Shown here: one piece after another, positions 9,300-18,692 of the stretch | Layout of the letters: the number at the start of each line of letters is the position of its first letter | How positions within the stretch are numbered: position 1 is the stretch's first letter | DNA from: Paracoccus contaminans | GTDB lineage: Bacteria > Pseudomonadota > Alphaproteobacteria > Rhodobacterales > Rhodobacteraceae | Length of the DNA stretch: 64,000 nt | Assembly: GCF_002105555.1 (NCBI RefSeq) | Contig: NZ_CP020612.1 | Coordinates: 1,081,001 to 1,145,000 of the forward strand | Reading direction: 5' to 3' | Translations under genes and position numbers: made by a program | Notes under the pieces: generated by a model | The model's input: only the letters and a program-made list of their open reading frames with translations | Told to the model about the DNA's origin: nothing | Database searches by the model: none

Positions 9300-9812
9300 A
9301 TGACTAAACTCGACAGCCATGAGACCAAGACCGCTTTCGCCGCCCGCGTCGGCCTGACCAAAGGCCGCATCTCGCAACTGGTGGCCGAGGGTCTGCCGGT
9401 GCGCCCCGATGGTCAGATCGACGTGGCGGTGGGCCTCGCCTGGATCGAGGACAACCTCGACCCCGCCCGCCGCAACAAGGGTGGTGCCGCTGCGACCCCC
9501 GCCCGCGTCTCGACCAGGCTGGCCGAAGCCAAGCGGCTGCATGAGATCGTGAAGGTGCAGCGCGCCAAGCTGGCCTTCGAGAAGGAACAGGGCCTGCTGG
9601 TCGAAACCGCCGCCGCCACCCGCACCGTCTTCGCCCGCGCCCGTGCCGAACGCGACGCCCACATGGCTTGGGTGCAGCGCACCGCGCCGCTGCTGGCGGC
9701 CGAGGTCGGGGCCGATCCGCGCGCCACCTTCGCCGCACTGGACCGGATGATGCGCGAGCATCTCGAACACTTGGCCGACCTTCCGCTCGGGAGCTTTGGC
9801 GATGGTGCCTGA
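9300..9812 (+). CDS. terS: Phage terminase small subunit (Nu1-like)
   Basis: 170 residues from the ATG at 9300, chosen because gggggcga precedes it and the protein begins at the DNA-binding domain. Residues 8-45 form a winged-helix DNA-binding region (AFAARVGLTKGRISQLVAEG, then LPVRPDGQIDVAVGLAW), as in Nu1-type small terminases. A long helix and a C-terminal oligomerisation or large-subunit contact region follow. It overlaps terL by about 11 bp. It would recognise the packaging site, possibly the inverted-repeat array just upstream. A homologue lies at 59902-60462. Confidence 0.85.
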   Translation: MTKLDSHETKTAFAARVGLTKGRISQLVAEGLPVRPDGQIDVAVGLAWIEDNLDPARRNKGGAAATPARVSTRLAEAKRLHEIVKVQRAKLAFEKEQGLLVETAAATRTVFARARAERDAHMAWVQRTAPLLAAEVGADPRATFAALDRMMREHLEHLADLPLGSFGDGA

Positions 9813-11586
9813 CATCGACCTTGCGTGGCGGCGCGGCATCCGCCCGGAACCGCCCATCCCGGTCTCGGACTGGGCCGACCGCCACCGCATCCTGCCGCCC
9901 ACCTCTGCGGAACCAGGCCGCTGGCGCACGGACCGCACGCCTTACCTGCGCGCGGTGATGGACGCGCTGTCCACCTCCAGCCCTTACGAACGGGTGGTGT
10001 TGATGAAGGGCGCTCAGACCGGAGGCTCCGAGGCTGGGCTGAACTGGCTGGGTTACATCATCCAGAATGCGCCCGGCATCGCCATGCTGGTCATGCCCTC
10101 GCTCGATATGGTGCGGCGCAACACGACGGTGCGGATCGACCCGCTGATCGAGGCCACCCCTGCCCTGCGCGATCTGGTCTCGGCCCCGAGGTCACGCGAT
10201 GCCGGGAACAGCCTGTTCCGCAAATCCTTCTCCGGCGGCCAGTTGGTGATGACCGGCGCGAACAGCGCAGTCGGCCTGCGGTCTACGCCGGTGCGCTACC
10301 TGTTCCTGGACGAGGTGGACGGCTATCCCGGCGATGCCGATGGCGAGGGGGACCCCGTCGATCTGGCCATTCAGCGCACCTCCACCTTCCGGGGGCGGCG
10401 CAAGATTTACATGGTGTCCACGCCGACTCTGAAGGGTCACTCCCGCATCGAGGCGGCCTTCCTCGACAGCGATCAGCGGTATTTCCACGTCCCCTGCCAG
10501 CACTGCGGCGAAATGGCCCCGATCATGTGGGCGCGCATCCGCTGGCCAGAAGGGCAGCGCGACGCCGCCTACCTGGTCTGCGATGCCTGCGGCGGCGTGC
10601 ATCACGAGCACGACAAGCCACGCCTGCTGGCCGCTGGAGAATGGCGACCAACCGCGCTGGGTGATGGCCGCACCGCGGGGTTCCACCTGTCATCACTCTA
10701 TTCCCCGTGGGAGACATGGGCCGAGATCGCGCAGGAGCACGCCCGCGTCGCAAAGGATCCCGCCCGCCTGCAGGTCTGGGTCAACACCAAGTTGGGCGAG
10801 TCCTGGGAGGACCAGGCGGGCGATACCGTTCCCGCCGATCCGGTGATGGCCCGGCGCGAGGATTGGGGCAGCGACCTCGCCCCCGGCGTGGCTGTGCTGA
10901 CGGCAGGCGTCGACGTGCAGGGCGACCGGATCGAGGTGCAGATCGTCGGCTGGGGCCGGGACGAGGAAGCGTGGGTGATCGACTATCGCGTCTTGTGGGG
11001 CGACCCTTCCGGCCCACGCCTCTGGTCCGACCTAGACGGCGTGCTGAACGGCACTTGGGGAGATCTGCCGGTGCGCGCAGTGGCGGTGGATACCGGTGGC
11101 CACCACACCAAGATGGCCTACGAGTTCTGCCGCACCCGCCTCGCCCGCCGCGTCTGGGCGATCAAGGGCCGCGGCGGCCCCGGCATCCCGGTCTGGCCCC
11201 GCCGCCCGACCCGCACCAACAAGGGCAAGATCCCGTTGTTCATCGTCGGCGTCGATGCCGTGAAGGATGCCGTTTACGCGCGCCTGAAACTGACCGAACC
11301 TGGCCCCGGAGCTATCCACTTCCCCCGCCGCCTCGACGCCGACTACTTCCGCCAGTTGACCGCCGAACGTGTCGTCACCCGCTTCGAGAAGGGCCGCCCC
11401 ATCCGCTCCTGGCAACCCAAACGCGAAGGCGAACGCAACGAAGCGCTGGACACCTTCGTCTACGCCCACGCCGCCCTGCACGGCCTGATCAGCATGGGGA
11501 TGCGGTTGAACGAGGAGGTGGAGGGAAGGGTTGGCGTACCAGTGCAGCCAATGCGTACGGCGATCCGTTCTGCATGGATGGGATAA
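9802..11586 (+). CDS. terL: Phage terminase large subunit (GpA family)
   Basis: 594 residues from the ATG at 9802, overlapping the end of terS. The ATPase part has a Walker-A-like LMKGAQTGGSEAG (about residues 66-78) and Walker B LFLDEVDGYPGDADGEGDP (about 170). A Cys pair typical of GpA proteins (CQHCGE, CDACGG) follows. The nuclease part begins at GVDVQGDRIEVQIVGWG (about 370). This motor packages DNA into proheads. The paralogue at 57951-59954 is 667 residues; the shorter length here is mostly at the C-terminus. The next phage gene (portal) is 3 kb away because a restriction-modification pair intervenes. Confidence 0.92.
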   Translation: MVPDIDLAWRRGIRPEPPIPVSDWADRHRILPPTSAEPGRWRTDRTPYLRAVMDALSTSSPYERVVLMKGAQTGGSEAGLNWLGYIIQNAPGIAMLVMPSLDMVRRNTTVRIDPLIEATPALRDLVSAPRSRDAGNSLFRKSFSGGQLVMTGANSAVGLRSTPVRYLFLDEVDGYPGDADGEGDPVDLAIQRTSTFRGRRKIYMVSTPTLKGHSRIEAAFLDSDQRYFHVPCQHCGEMAPIMWARIRWPEGQRDAAYLVCDACGGVHHEHDKPRLLAAGEWRPTALGDGRTAGFHLSSLYSPWETWAEIAQEHARVAKDPARLQVWVNTKLGESWEDQAGDTVPADPVMARREDWGSDLAPGVAVLTAGVDVQGDRIEVQIVGWGRDEEAWVIDYRVLWGDPSGPRLWSDLDGVLNGTWGDLPVRAVAVDTGGHHTKMAYEFCRTRLARRVWAIKGRGGPGIPVWPRRPTRTNKGKIPLFIVGVDAVKDAVYARLKLTEPGPGAIHFPRRLDADYFRQLTAERVVTRFEKGRPIRSWQPKREGERNEALDTFVYAHAALHGLISMGMRLNEEVEGRVGVPVQPMRTAIRSAWMG

Positions 11587-11779
11587 CTCGCCTCCGCTGG
11601 CAGTCAGTGCAAAAGGATTTTGGCGCGGCGCGAAACATGCTCGGAACCTGCACACAAAGGCCATCACACATCTTCAAAGCGAAGACGGTAAATGGACTTG
11701 CATCCGCCCGGTTCGAAGTGGAACTCCCAATCGTTCCGATGTAAGCTTGCCGAGAACAATAAAAGAACAGGATGATCCA

Positions 11780-13444
11780 GTGACAGAGGCGGTGAGGTTC
11801 ACGAAACGCTATGGCGACGTTGGGGAGACCAAATCCGACGGGGCAACCTACACACCCCGGGCGCTTGCTGACTTCGTGGCTGACCGCATCCTAGCAAACG
11901 CGAACCTTGTTTCTGGGCGGGCTATCAGGGTTCTTGACCCCGCGATAGGACACGGCGAGTTGCTCCTCGCGATACTAGATCGAATTGACGGGCCTGTCGA
12001 AGTCTTCGGATTTGAAACAGACCATTTGGCGTTGGCTGTGGCCCGCAGGCGCCTGTCGCTCGAACATCCGCAGGCCATCCTGAACCTTCGCCTCGGCAGC
12101 TTCTTGGACCATGTGCTCGACGACTTCGCGGGTGGGCTGTTCGCCAGTGCCGAACCTTATGACATCATCATCGCCAACCCGCCGTATGTGCGCACACAAA
12201 TCATCGGTGCCGACCGCGCGCAGCAACTCGCCCAGCAGTTTGGGCTGACTGGGCGGGTTGACCTATACCACGCCTTCCTTCTTGGCATGGCGACAGTTCT
12301 GGCACCAGAAGGCGCGGCCGGTTTCATTGTCTCAAACCGGTTCATGACGACGAAGGGCGGCGCATCCGCCCGCGCCGGGATGATGACTGGCCTCCGGCTG
12401 CGCGAAGTCTATGACTTGGGCGACACAAAGCTGTTCGATGCTGCCGTGCTGCCTGCCGTGCTGATCGCTCGGGGCGCAGGGGCGAAGTCCGCCACACCGT
12501 CCTTCGTGACAATTTACCAGACAAAGGATGAGCCCGCGCATACGGCCGCTACTCCGATAGAAGCAGTTGGAAAACATGGTGCGGTGTCTATTGACGATGG
12601 CCGGACCTTCCTTGTTCAACATGGGACGCTAGACACGGGCGGGGACCCTTTCGGGGTGTGGCGGCTGGCGTCGGCAGGTGTGGAAAGCTGGCTGGCAACC
12701 GTTGAACAGAACGCCTGGGGCACCTTCCGCGACATTGGCAAGATCAGGGTCGGGATCAAGACGTGCGCCGACAAGGTATTTCTTCCTAAAAAATGGGACT
12801 GCGAGCTAGAGTTGCACCGACCCTTGACGACGCACCACATCGCGCGGCGGTTCCGGTCCGAGCCACACAACCAGCTAGTCTTGTACCCGCATCAGGCGGT
12901 TGATGGCAAAAAGCAGGCCGTGGACCTGTCCCTGTATCCGGCCAGCCTTGCCTATCTGGAGCAGCACCGGCAGACCCTAGAAGACCGCAGCTATGTGATT
13001 GAGGCAGGGCGACAGTGGTATGAAATCTGGGTGCCGCAGAACCCGGCCGACTGGCCGGCGCCAAAGCTGGTATTCAGGGACATTTCCGAGCGGCCCACCT
13101 TCTGGCTGGACCTTGAGGGTACAGTTGTAAACGGCGACTGTTATTGGCTGACGGGGGATGAAGACCTGTTGTGGCTCGCGGTTGGCGTGGCCAACTCCAC
13201 CTTCATCGAGCGCTTCTATGACCTCCGCTTCAACAATAAGCTCTATGCGGGGCGGCGGCGGTTTATCACACAGTATGTCGAACAGTTCCCCCTCCCAGAC
13301 CCAGAGAGCAGCGGCGCACGGGAGATTGTGACCGCCTGCCGCGACCTTTACGCCCGGATGGCCAACGGCCCCGACCCAGCCCTTGAAAAGCGTATTGACC
13401 GGATGGTGTGGTCCGCGTTCGGCCTACCTGTAGAAGAAGTCTGA
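11780..13444 (+). CDS. N6-adenine DNA methyltransferase (Eco57I/TaqI-like) of a restriction-modification pair
   Basis: About 554 residues from a GTG at 11780 (the frame stays open upstream, so the start is not certain). The SAM-binding motif is VLDPAIGHGELLLAILDRI and the catalytic motif is IIANPPYVRTQ (NPPY), typical of class-gamma N6-adenine methyltransferases. The C-terminal half resembles a TaqI-like specificity domain and ends with RRRFITQYVEQFPLP, usual in that family. It is convergent with, and overlaps by 21 bp, the endonuclease on the other strand. It would protect host DNA. Composition is lower in GC than the phage genes on either side, so the pair was acquired separately. Confidence 0.85.
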   Translation: MTEAVRFTKRYGDVGETKSDGATYTPRALADFVADRILANANLVSGRAIRVLDPAIGHGELLLAILDRIDGPVEVFGFETDHLALAVARRRLSLEHPQAILNLRLGSFLDHVLDDFAGGLFASAEPYDIIIANPPYVRTQIIGADRAQQLAQQFGLTGRVDLYHAFLLGMATVLAPEGAAGFIVSNRFMTTKGGASARAGMMTGLRLREVYDLGDTKLFDAAVLPAVLIARGAGAKSATPSFVTIYQTKDEPAHTAATPIEAVGKHGAVSIDDGRTFLVQHGTLDTGGDPFGVWRLASAGVESWLATVEQNAWGTFRDIGKIRVGIKTCADKVFLPKKWDCELELHRPLTTHHIARRFRSEPHNQLVLYPHQAVDGKKQAVDLSLYPASLAYLEQHRQTLEDRSYVIEAGRQWYEIWVPQNPADWPAPKLVFRDISERPTFWLDLEGTVVNGDCYWLTGDEDLLWLAVGVANSTFIERFYDLRFNNKLYAGRRRFITQYVEQFPLPDPESSGAREIVTACRDLYARMANGPDPALEKRIDRMVWSAFGLPVEEV

Positions 13445-14458
13445 CGGGAGCGGTATCTGAAGCTTCTTGTTGAGGACCTTGCCGCCAAACTGCGGGAATC
13501 GTGAGAAAAAGTTCGCTCCTGTGGTCAGGTACAGGTGGGTCAGCGTCACCGCAGCACCATCCGTTTGCGCATAGAACAGGGCATAGCGCACGTCGCAATG
13601 GCGGACCTGCGTTCCGGCGATTTGTGGCACGTCCAGCGGCTCCTCGCTGGCAGGTCTCACCAACCCCAGGTCGATGGTTGGCGAGGTCTGTAGCTTGACC
13701 TCCAGCAACTGGTTCCGAACATCCGGAAAGCGCCCATCGTCGCGGTAGTCGGCATAGCCCAGAAGCTCGCAGACGATGCGGTGCAGCGCGGCACCCCTGT
13801 TGCGTTCCTGATCCCAACCAGCATCTGGGAAGGACCGACCCACCGCGCCACGTAGCCTCTCGAAAACCTCGCCAATGGGCAGGATGAGGCCGTGCGTCGG
13901 GTGGTCTATCGGGCTGACGGTCTGGGCTAGGTTCGCCCCGGCCCGAATATGAGGCAGGAGGGCGTCGGTGTCAGTCGGGGAAATCAACTCCTCAGGCGCT
14001 GCCCCAGGAATCAGCCTCGCCTGATATTTTTGTGTCAGAGTACCGGTGGTGTCGAGCTGCGCCAGCTCCTCGCCATTGACAACCTTAACCCCTGCGATTT
14101 GGTCAGCCTCATCGACACGCAGGATGACATAGCGGCGCGTCGGGGAGAGCTCTTCATTCCAGACTTGAAGGTTGTTCGACTTCTGGGCGTAGGTGTCGAA
14201 CATTTGGCCCAAAAAGCGGGGCTGGGTCTTCTTGAAGCTTGAGGGCACGGGGTAGCCCAGAGCGCGACAGACGTTCTCTTTGACGACCTTTGATCGTGTA
14301 CGAAGGGCCAGGCCGGCAAGGCTTATCCCGCGCAGCCGCTCGTCTAGGAGTACCTCAAGTTCGGGTGTTGGGATCCAAAGGTCTGGATCGCCAACCTCAA
14401 TGGGATCATAAATCGTAAGGCCACTATCGGCGATTGCTCGTGCGTAATCCTGACTCAT
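13424..14458 (-). CDS. Putative type II restriction endonuclease (PD-(D/E)XK)
   Basis: 344 residues, ATG at 14458. The C-terminal domain contains FPDVRNQLLEVKLQTS (about residues 235-250), which fits the D...(E)xK catalytic pattern, with an upstream acidic DDGRFPD. The N-terminal half (about residues 1-170) may hold the target-recognition region. It is tail-to-tail with the adenine methylase, sharing 21 bp at their 3' ends, which is a common arrangement for a cognate pair. I cannot assign a recognition site. Function is inferred from the motif and the pairing. Confidence 0.7.
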   Translation of the reverse strand: MSQDYARAIADSGLTIYDPIEVGDPDLWIPTPELEVLLDERLRGISLAGLALRTRSKVVKENVCRALGYPVPSSFKKTQPRFLGQMFDTYAQKSNNLQVWNEELSPTRRYVILRVDEADQIAGVKVVNGEELAQLDTTGTLTQKYQARLIPGAAPEELISPTDTDALLPHIRAGANLAQTVSPIDHPTHGLILPIGEVFERLRGAVGRSFPDAGWDQERNRGAALHRIVCELLGYADYRDDGRFPDVRNQLLEVKLQTSPTIDLGLVRPASEEPLDVPQIAGTQVRHCDVRYALFYAQTDGAAVTLTHLYLTTGANFFSRFPQFGGKVLNKKLQIPLPSDFFYR

Positions 14459-14586
14459 CGTGCCTCAGCATTCTCAACTTCTTGAGAAGGCTAGCAGTTG
14501 GATCAATGATCGACTAGCCGCCGCGTTCTAGCCCAGCAATTTCCAATCCCGATCCTTCCCATCCGCTCGGATACCCCGAGGACGCC

Positions 14587-16017
14587 GTGCATGAGACACT
14601 GCGCACCATGCGGACGCTGCTTCATCGCCTCCTAGGATTCACGCGCACGCGCGGCTTTGACGCTGCGGGTGGTGGTCGGCGTTGGGAGGGGGCGCGGACG
14701 GTCGACGGGCTGAACACGGCGATCCTTGCGGGCGCGACCACGGCGGCGCGACGTGCGGGATGGTATGCGCGGAACAACCCTTGGGTCGCGGCTGCTGTGG
14801 ACAGTCTGGTGGGCAATGTCGTCGGTGCGGGGATCAAGCCGCAATCCACGCACCCTGATCGCGCGGTGCGCGAACGGCTGCAGGTGTTGTGGCTGCGCTG
14901 GACGGACCATGCCGATCCGGGCGGGCTGGCCGATTTCTACGGTCTGCAAGCTATGGCCGTGCGCGCAATGGTCGAGGGCGGCGAGAGTTTCGCCCGGCTG
15001 CGAGTGGTGCGCGATGCCGCCACCGTTCCATTGCACATCGACCTCTTGGACCGGGACCAGGTGCCGCTGGACCTGCACCGCGACATCGGCGGCGGCGCGC
15101 GCATCCGAGCCGGGATCGAGTTCAACGGCGCTGGGCAGCGCACCGCCTATTGGGTCATGCGCGACCGGCCCGGCGATCCGCTGACCTCGCTGCGGCTGGA
15201 ACCGCTGCGGCTGCCCGCCGCCGATTGCCTGCATTTGTTCAAGCCGCTGGCGGCTGGCCAATTGCGCGGGATCACCTGGCTGGCCCCGGTGCTGCTGCGC
15301 CTGCACGAGTTGGACCAGTTCGAGGATGCGGCGCTGGTGAAGGCCAAGGTCGCGGCGCTGTTCACCGGCTTCATCACCGATCCTGACGGCACGGCAGGCG
15401 GGCTTTCCGGCACCAACACCAACGGTGCGCTGACCGTGGGCATGGAGCCCGGCAGCCTGATCCCCCTTCCGCCCGGCACCGACATCCGGTTTTCCAACCC
15501 GACCGAGCACGATGCCTACGCGCCTTTCGTGAAGAACCACCTGCGCGCCGTCGCAGCCGGGATGGGTCTGCCCTATGAACTTGTCTCGGGCGATCTGGAA
15601 GGCGTGACCTATTCCTCGATCCGCGCCGGGCTGATCGAGTTCCGCCGCCGCGTCGAGCAGCTGCAGCACAACGTGGTCGTCCATCTGCTCTGCCGCCCGG
15701 TCTGGGAACGCTTCGTGCGGCTGGCAGTGCTGTCGGGCGATCTGCCCGCACGGGACTTCGACCGCGATCCCGCGGCCTATCTCGGGTGCGAATGGCTCCC
15801 GCCCAAGTTCGACTACGTCGATCCCAAGAAGGACGTCGAGGCCGAGATCCTCGCCATCAACGCCGGTCTCAAGAGCAGGACGCAGGCCATCTCCGAACGG
15901 GGCTACGACGCCGAACAGGTCGATGCCGAGATTGCCGCCGACAAGGCGCGCTCGGATGCGCTGGGCCTGAACTTCGGTGCTTCGCCTGTCCAGAAAGAGG
16001 ACATCGCCGATGAATGA
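14587..16017 (+). CDS. Phage portal protein (lambda GpB family)
   Basis: 476 residues with a GTG start at 14587; an in-frame ATG at 14608 is an alternative. The lambda-type portal signatures are present: ARNNPWVAAAVDSLVGNVVG (about residues 60-79), DFYGLQAMAVRAMVEGGE, LLDRDQVPLD and the C-terminal GVTYSSIRAGLIEFRRR. Its stop overlaps the protease-capsid start by 8 bp. It forms the dodecameric DNA entry ring. The homologue in the second prophage (56227-57739) is frameshifted; this one is intact. Confidence 0.9.
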   Translation: MHETLRTMRTLLHRLLGFTRTRGFDAAGGGRRWEGARTVDGLNTAILAGATTAARRAGWYARNNPWVAAAVDSLVGNVVGAGIKPQSTHPDRAVRERLQVLWLRWTDHADPGGLADFYGLQAMAVRAMVEGGESFARLRVVRDAATVPLHIDLLDRDQVPLDLHRDIGGGARIRAGIEFNGAGQRTAYWVMRDRPGDPLTSLRLEPLRLPAADCLHLFKPLAAGQLRGITWLAPVLLRLHELDQFEDAALVKAKVAALFTGFITDPDGTAGGLSGTNTNGALTVGMEPGSLIPLPPGTDIRFSNPTEHDAYAPFVKNHLRAVAAGMGLPYELVSGDLEGVTYSSIRAGLIEFRRRVEQLQHNVVVHLLCRPVWERFVRLAVLSGDLPARDFDRDPAAYLGCEWLPPKFDYVDPKKDVEAEILAINAGLKSRTQAISERGYDAEQVDAEIAADKARSDALGLNFGASPVQKEDIADE

Positions 16018-17809
16018 CACCGTCACCCTGCTGAACCGCCGCGCCGACCTGGCCCCGGCGAGCGCCAACCGCGATGACCGCACCGTCGAGGTGATTTGGT
16101 CCACCGGTGCACCCGTGCGCCGCCGCGACATGGCTGGCCCTTATGTCGAACGCCTCAGCCTTGCGCCTGAGGCGGTGGACCTGTCGCGCTTGCAAGGGGC
16201 CAGCGTGCTGGATGCGCATCGCCAGTCCGCTGTCCGCGATGTGCTGGGCAGCGTGCAATCCGCAGCCGTCGATGGACAGCGCGGCACGGCGCTGATCCGC
16301 TTCTCGGCCCGCCCCGAGGTGGAACCGCTTTGGCAGGACGTGCTGTCCGGGATCCTGCGCCATGTCTCGGTCGGCTATTCGGTCGAGGAATGGGCCGAGA
16401 CCACCGAGAACGGCGCGCGCGTGCTGACCGCCGTGCGCTGGACCCCTCACGAGATTTCCCTGGTGCCTACGCCCGCCGATCCCGGCGCCCACATCCGTAT
16501 GGAGACCCACATGACCGACACCAACACCCCCGCACCGCCCGAGGCGCAGACCCGCGCCGCGATCAACACCGAGATCCGCTCCATCGCCCGCATCGCCGGG
16601 CTGGACCAGGCGTGGATTGACGGCCAGATCGACGCCGCCGCCGATGCGGACTGCGCCCGCCGTGCCGCCTTCGAGGCGCTTGCCAACCGCAGCGCGCCGA
16701 CGATCCGCACCGAACAGGTCCGCGTCGAGATGGGCGATAGCCACGATGACCCGGCCCTGCGTGCCCGCCAGATGGGCGAGGCCCTCTATGCCCGGATCAA
16801 CCCGCGCCATAAGCTGTCGGACCCTGCCCGCCGCTATGCCTATGCCACGCCGGTGGACATGGCCAAGGAACTGCTGACCCTGCGGGGCGAATCCACCATG
16901 GCGCTGTCGCCAGCCAGCCTGGTGACCCGCGCCCTGCACACTACGTCCGACTTCCCGATCATCCTCGGCAACACCGTGGGCCGCGTGCTGCGCGATGCCT
17001 ACCAGGCCGCCCCTTCCGGCATCCGCCGCCTCGGCCGCCAGACCTCGGCGCGGGATTTCCGGGCGGTGAACAAGATCATGCTGGGCGAAGCGCCGCTCCT
17101 GGAGAAGCTGAACGAGGCGGGCGAGATCAAGTCTGGAACCATGGCCGAGGCGCGCGAGGCCTACAAGATCGAGACCTGGGCCAAGAAGATCGGCACCACC
17201 CGGCAGGTGCTTGTGAACGACGACCTCGGCGCCTTCGCAGACCTCGCCCGCCGCATGGGCCAAGGGGCCGCCGAGACCGAGGCACGGATCCTCGTGACCC
17301 TGCTGGAGGCGAACAGCGGCAACGGCCCGACGCTGTCGGACAACAAGGCGCTGTTCCATGTCGATCACGGCAACCGCGCGACGACAGGTGCCGTGATCTC
17401 GGACACCACCCTATCGGCCGCGCGTCTGGCCCTGCGCACCCAGAAGCGCATCGAGGGCCGCGTGATCCGCGTGACGCCGAAGAACCTTTTGGTACCACCC
17501 GCGCTGGAGACGGTGGCCGAGAAGTGGCTGGCGACCATCGCGCCCGCCACCGCCACCGATGTGAACCCCTTCTCGGGAGCGATGTCGCTGGTGGTCGAAC
17601 CACGCCTGTCCAGCGCAACCCGCTGGTATGTGACCGCCGACCCCGGCGAGATCGACGGCCTCGAGTTCGCCTATCTCTCGGGCAACGAAGGGCCGCAGGT
17701 GGAAAGCCGCTCGGGCTGGGACGTGGACGGCGTGGAAATCCGGGTGATCCTGGACTTCGGCGCAGGCTTCATCGACCACCGCGGCTGGTTCCAGAACCCC
17801 GGGGCGTGA
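16010..17809 (+). CDS. Prohead protease fused to major capsid protein
   Basis: 599 residues from the ATG at 16010. Residues 1-165 are an HK97-type prohead protease (TVEVIWSTGAPVRRRD, GASVLDAHRQ, RHVSVGYSVEEW, SLVPTPADP). A linker and scaffold-like helical region follow, then the major capsid part from about residue 280 to the end (ALHTTSDFPIILGNT, FPRR-like linker replaced by RLGRQTSARDFR, and a final GWFQNPGA). In many phages these are separate genes; here, and in the second prophage, they are one polypeptide, so self-cleavage must release the capsid protein. The final Asn-Pro-Gly-Ala is shared with the paralogue at 54210-56222. Confidence 0.9.
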   Translation: MNDTVTLLNRRADLAPASANRDDRTVEVIWSTGAPVRRRDMAGPYVERLSLAPEAVDLSRLQGASVLDAHRQSAVRDVLGSVQSAAVDGQRGTALIRFSARPEVEPLWQDVLSGILRHVSVGYSVEEWAETTENGARVLTAVRWTPHEISLVPTPADPGAHIRMETHMTDTNTPAPPEAQTRAAINTEIRSIARIAGLDQAWIDGQIDAAADADCARRAAFEALANRSAPTIRTEQVRVEMGDSHDDPALRARQMGEALYARINPRHKLSDPARRYAYATPVDMAKELLTLRGESTMALSPASLVTRALHTTSDFPIILGNTVGRVLRDAYQAAPSGIRRLGRQTSARDFRAVNKIMLGEAPLLEKLNEAGEIKSGTMAEAREAYKIETWAKKIGTTRQVLVNDDLGAFADLARRMGQGAAETEARILVTLLEANSGNGPTLSDNKALFHVDHGNRATTGAVISDTTLSAARLALRTQKRIEGRVIRVTPKNLLVPPALETVAEKWLATIAPATATDVNPFSGAMSLVVEPRLSSATRWYVTADPGEIDGLEFAYLSGNEGPQVESRSGWDVDGVEIRVILDFGAGFIDHRGWFQNPGA

Positions 17810-17810
17810 C

Positions 17811-18020
17811 GTGGCCGACCTCGCCCAACTCACCGCCTGGCGCGACGCCCTGATGGCCGCCCGCTATCAGGGCATCCGCACCGTCGAATACGACGGCAAG
17901 CGGGTCACCTATGCCAGCGACGCCGAGATGGCAGCCGCGCTGGGCGACCTCAACCGCCAGATCACCGGCACCACGGCCCGCATCGCCGTGGTCCGCATCC
18001 AATCCTCGAAAGGGCTTTGA
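17811..18020 (+). CDS. gpW-like head-tail joining protein
   Basis: 69 residues, GTG start 1 bp after the capsid stop. The sequence (DALMAARYQGIRTVEYDGKR, then VTYASDAEMAAAL) matches the small gpW family, which seals the portal after packaging and links head to tail. In lambda-like order gpW normally lies between the large terminase and the portal; here it follows the capsid gene, whereas in the second prophage it is in the usual place (57739-57948). Confidence 0.75.
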   Translation: MADLAQLTAWRDALMAARYQGIRTVEYDGKRVTYASDAEMAAALGDLNRQITGTTARIAVVRIQSSKGL

Positions 18021-18022
18021 CC

Positions 18023-18367
18023 ATGAAGAACCATATTCAGAAAGGCGACGTCATCACCGCGGCTGCTCCCGCAGGCGGCATTGGCGCTGGCGAGGGGGCG
18101 ATCATCGGCAACATCTTCGGCGTCGCCGCCTATGTGGCCGCCGTGGGCGAACCGGTCGAACTAGCCACGACGGGCATCTATCAACTGCCGAAAGCCACCG
18201 CCGCCGTGCTGACGGTCGGCGCCCGCGTGTCCTGGGACAACACGGCCAAGAATATCAACGTGCCGGGCACCGGGCGTTTCCCGGTGGGCATCGCGACAGA
18301 GGCCGCCGGGAACGGCATCACCAGCGTCGCGGTGCGCCTCGATGGCGTGGCAACGGTGGCGGCATGA
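18023..18367 (+). CDS. DUF2190 family head decoration/capsid cement-like protein
   Basis: 114 residues, ATG at 18023, rich in Gly, Ala and Val. It has repeated short beta segments (KGDVITAAAPAGGIGAGEGA, VSWDNTAKNI) typical of DUF2190 phage proteins, thought to be capsid decoration proteins. It is homologous to 53794-54129 (shared WDNTA and IGVATEA-like segments). It overlaps the next gene by 4 bp. Confidence 0.8.
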   Translation: MKNHIQKGDVITAAAPAGGIGAGEGAIIGNIFGVAAYVAAVGEPVELATTGIYQLPKATAAVLTVGARVSWDNTAKNINVPGTGRFPVGIATEAAGNGITSVAVRLDGVATVAA

Positions 18368-18678
18368 TGGAGCGGGACATACGCGCGGTGCTGGATGGCC
18401 TCGGGCTACTGGTTCAGGACAGCAAGGACGCAGGCAAGCTTCAGGCTATGCGCAACTATGCGGCTGTCATGGCCCTGTGCGCCGACCTCCGGAGGTTGGC
18501 CGAGGAGTATAACGGCACGCGGAACATCACGATGGTCATCAGCGAGTTGGAGAACCACATGGCGGCCGTCGCCGGACTGTTCCCGACTTGGGACTTGCCG
18601 AAGGATCAACACCTCGTGGGCGCACATTCCGCCATCGCCAAGCTGGCCATGGGCACATGCTTTGGCCAGTCAACCTAG
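18364..18678 (+). CDS. Hypothetical protein, last gene of the head module
   Basis: 104 residues starting at the ATG at 18364, overlapping the DUF2190 stop by 4 bp, which indicates translational coupling. All-helical in appearance (VLDGLGLLVQDSKDAGKLQA, MVISELENHMAAVAG), with no membrane segment. I do not recognise a family. In the second prophage the position after DUF2190 holds a gpFII-like head-tail attachment protein (103 residues); the lengths match, but I see no sequence similarity. Confidence 0.55.
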   Translation: MMERDIRAVLDGLGLLVQDSKDAGKLQAMRNYAAVMALCADLRRLAEEYNGTRNITMVISELENHMAAVAGLFPTWDLPKDQHLVGAHSAIAKLAMGTCFGQST

Positions 18679-18692
18679 TCGGGAAGGAATGT

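Noticed and set aside
9802..11586. Truncation of the first large terminase by the restriction-modification insertion
   Set aside because: The protein is shorter than its paralogue but ends in IRSAWMG, comparable to the SDWLG near the end of the other terminase, and both catalytic domains are present.
9300..18678. Interpretation of the first head module as a gene transfer agent
   Set aside because: GTA clusters have HK97-type terminase and tail genes in a fixed order; here the terminase is GpA-type and no tail genes exist.
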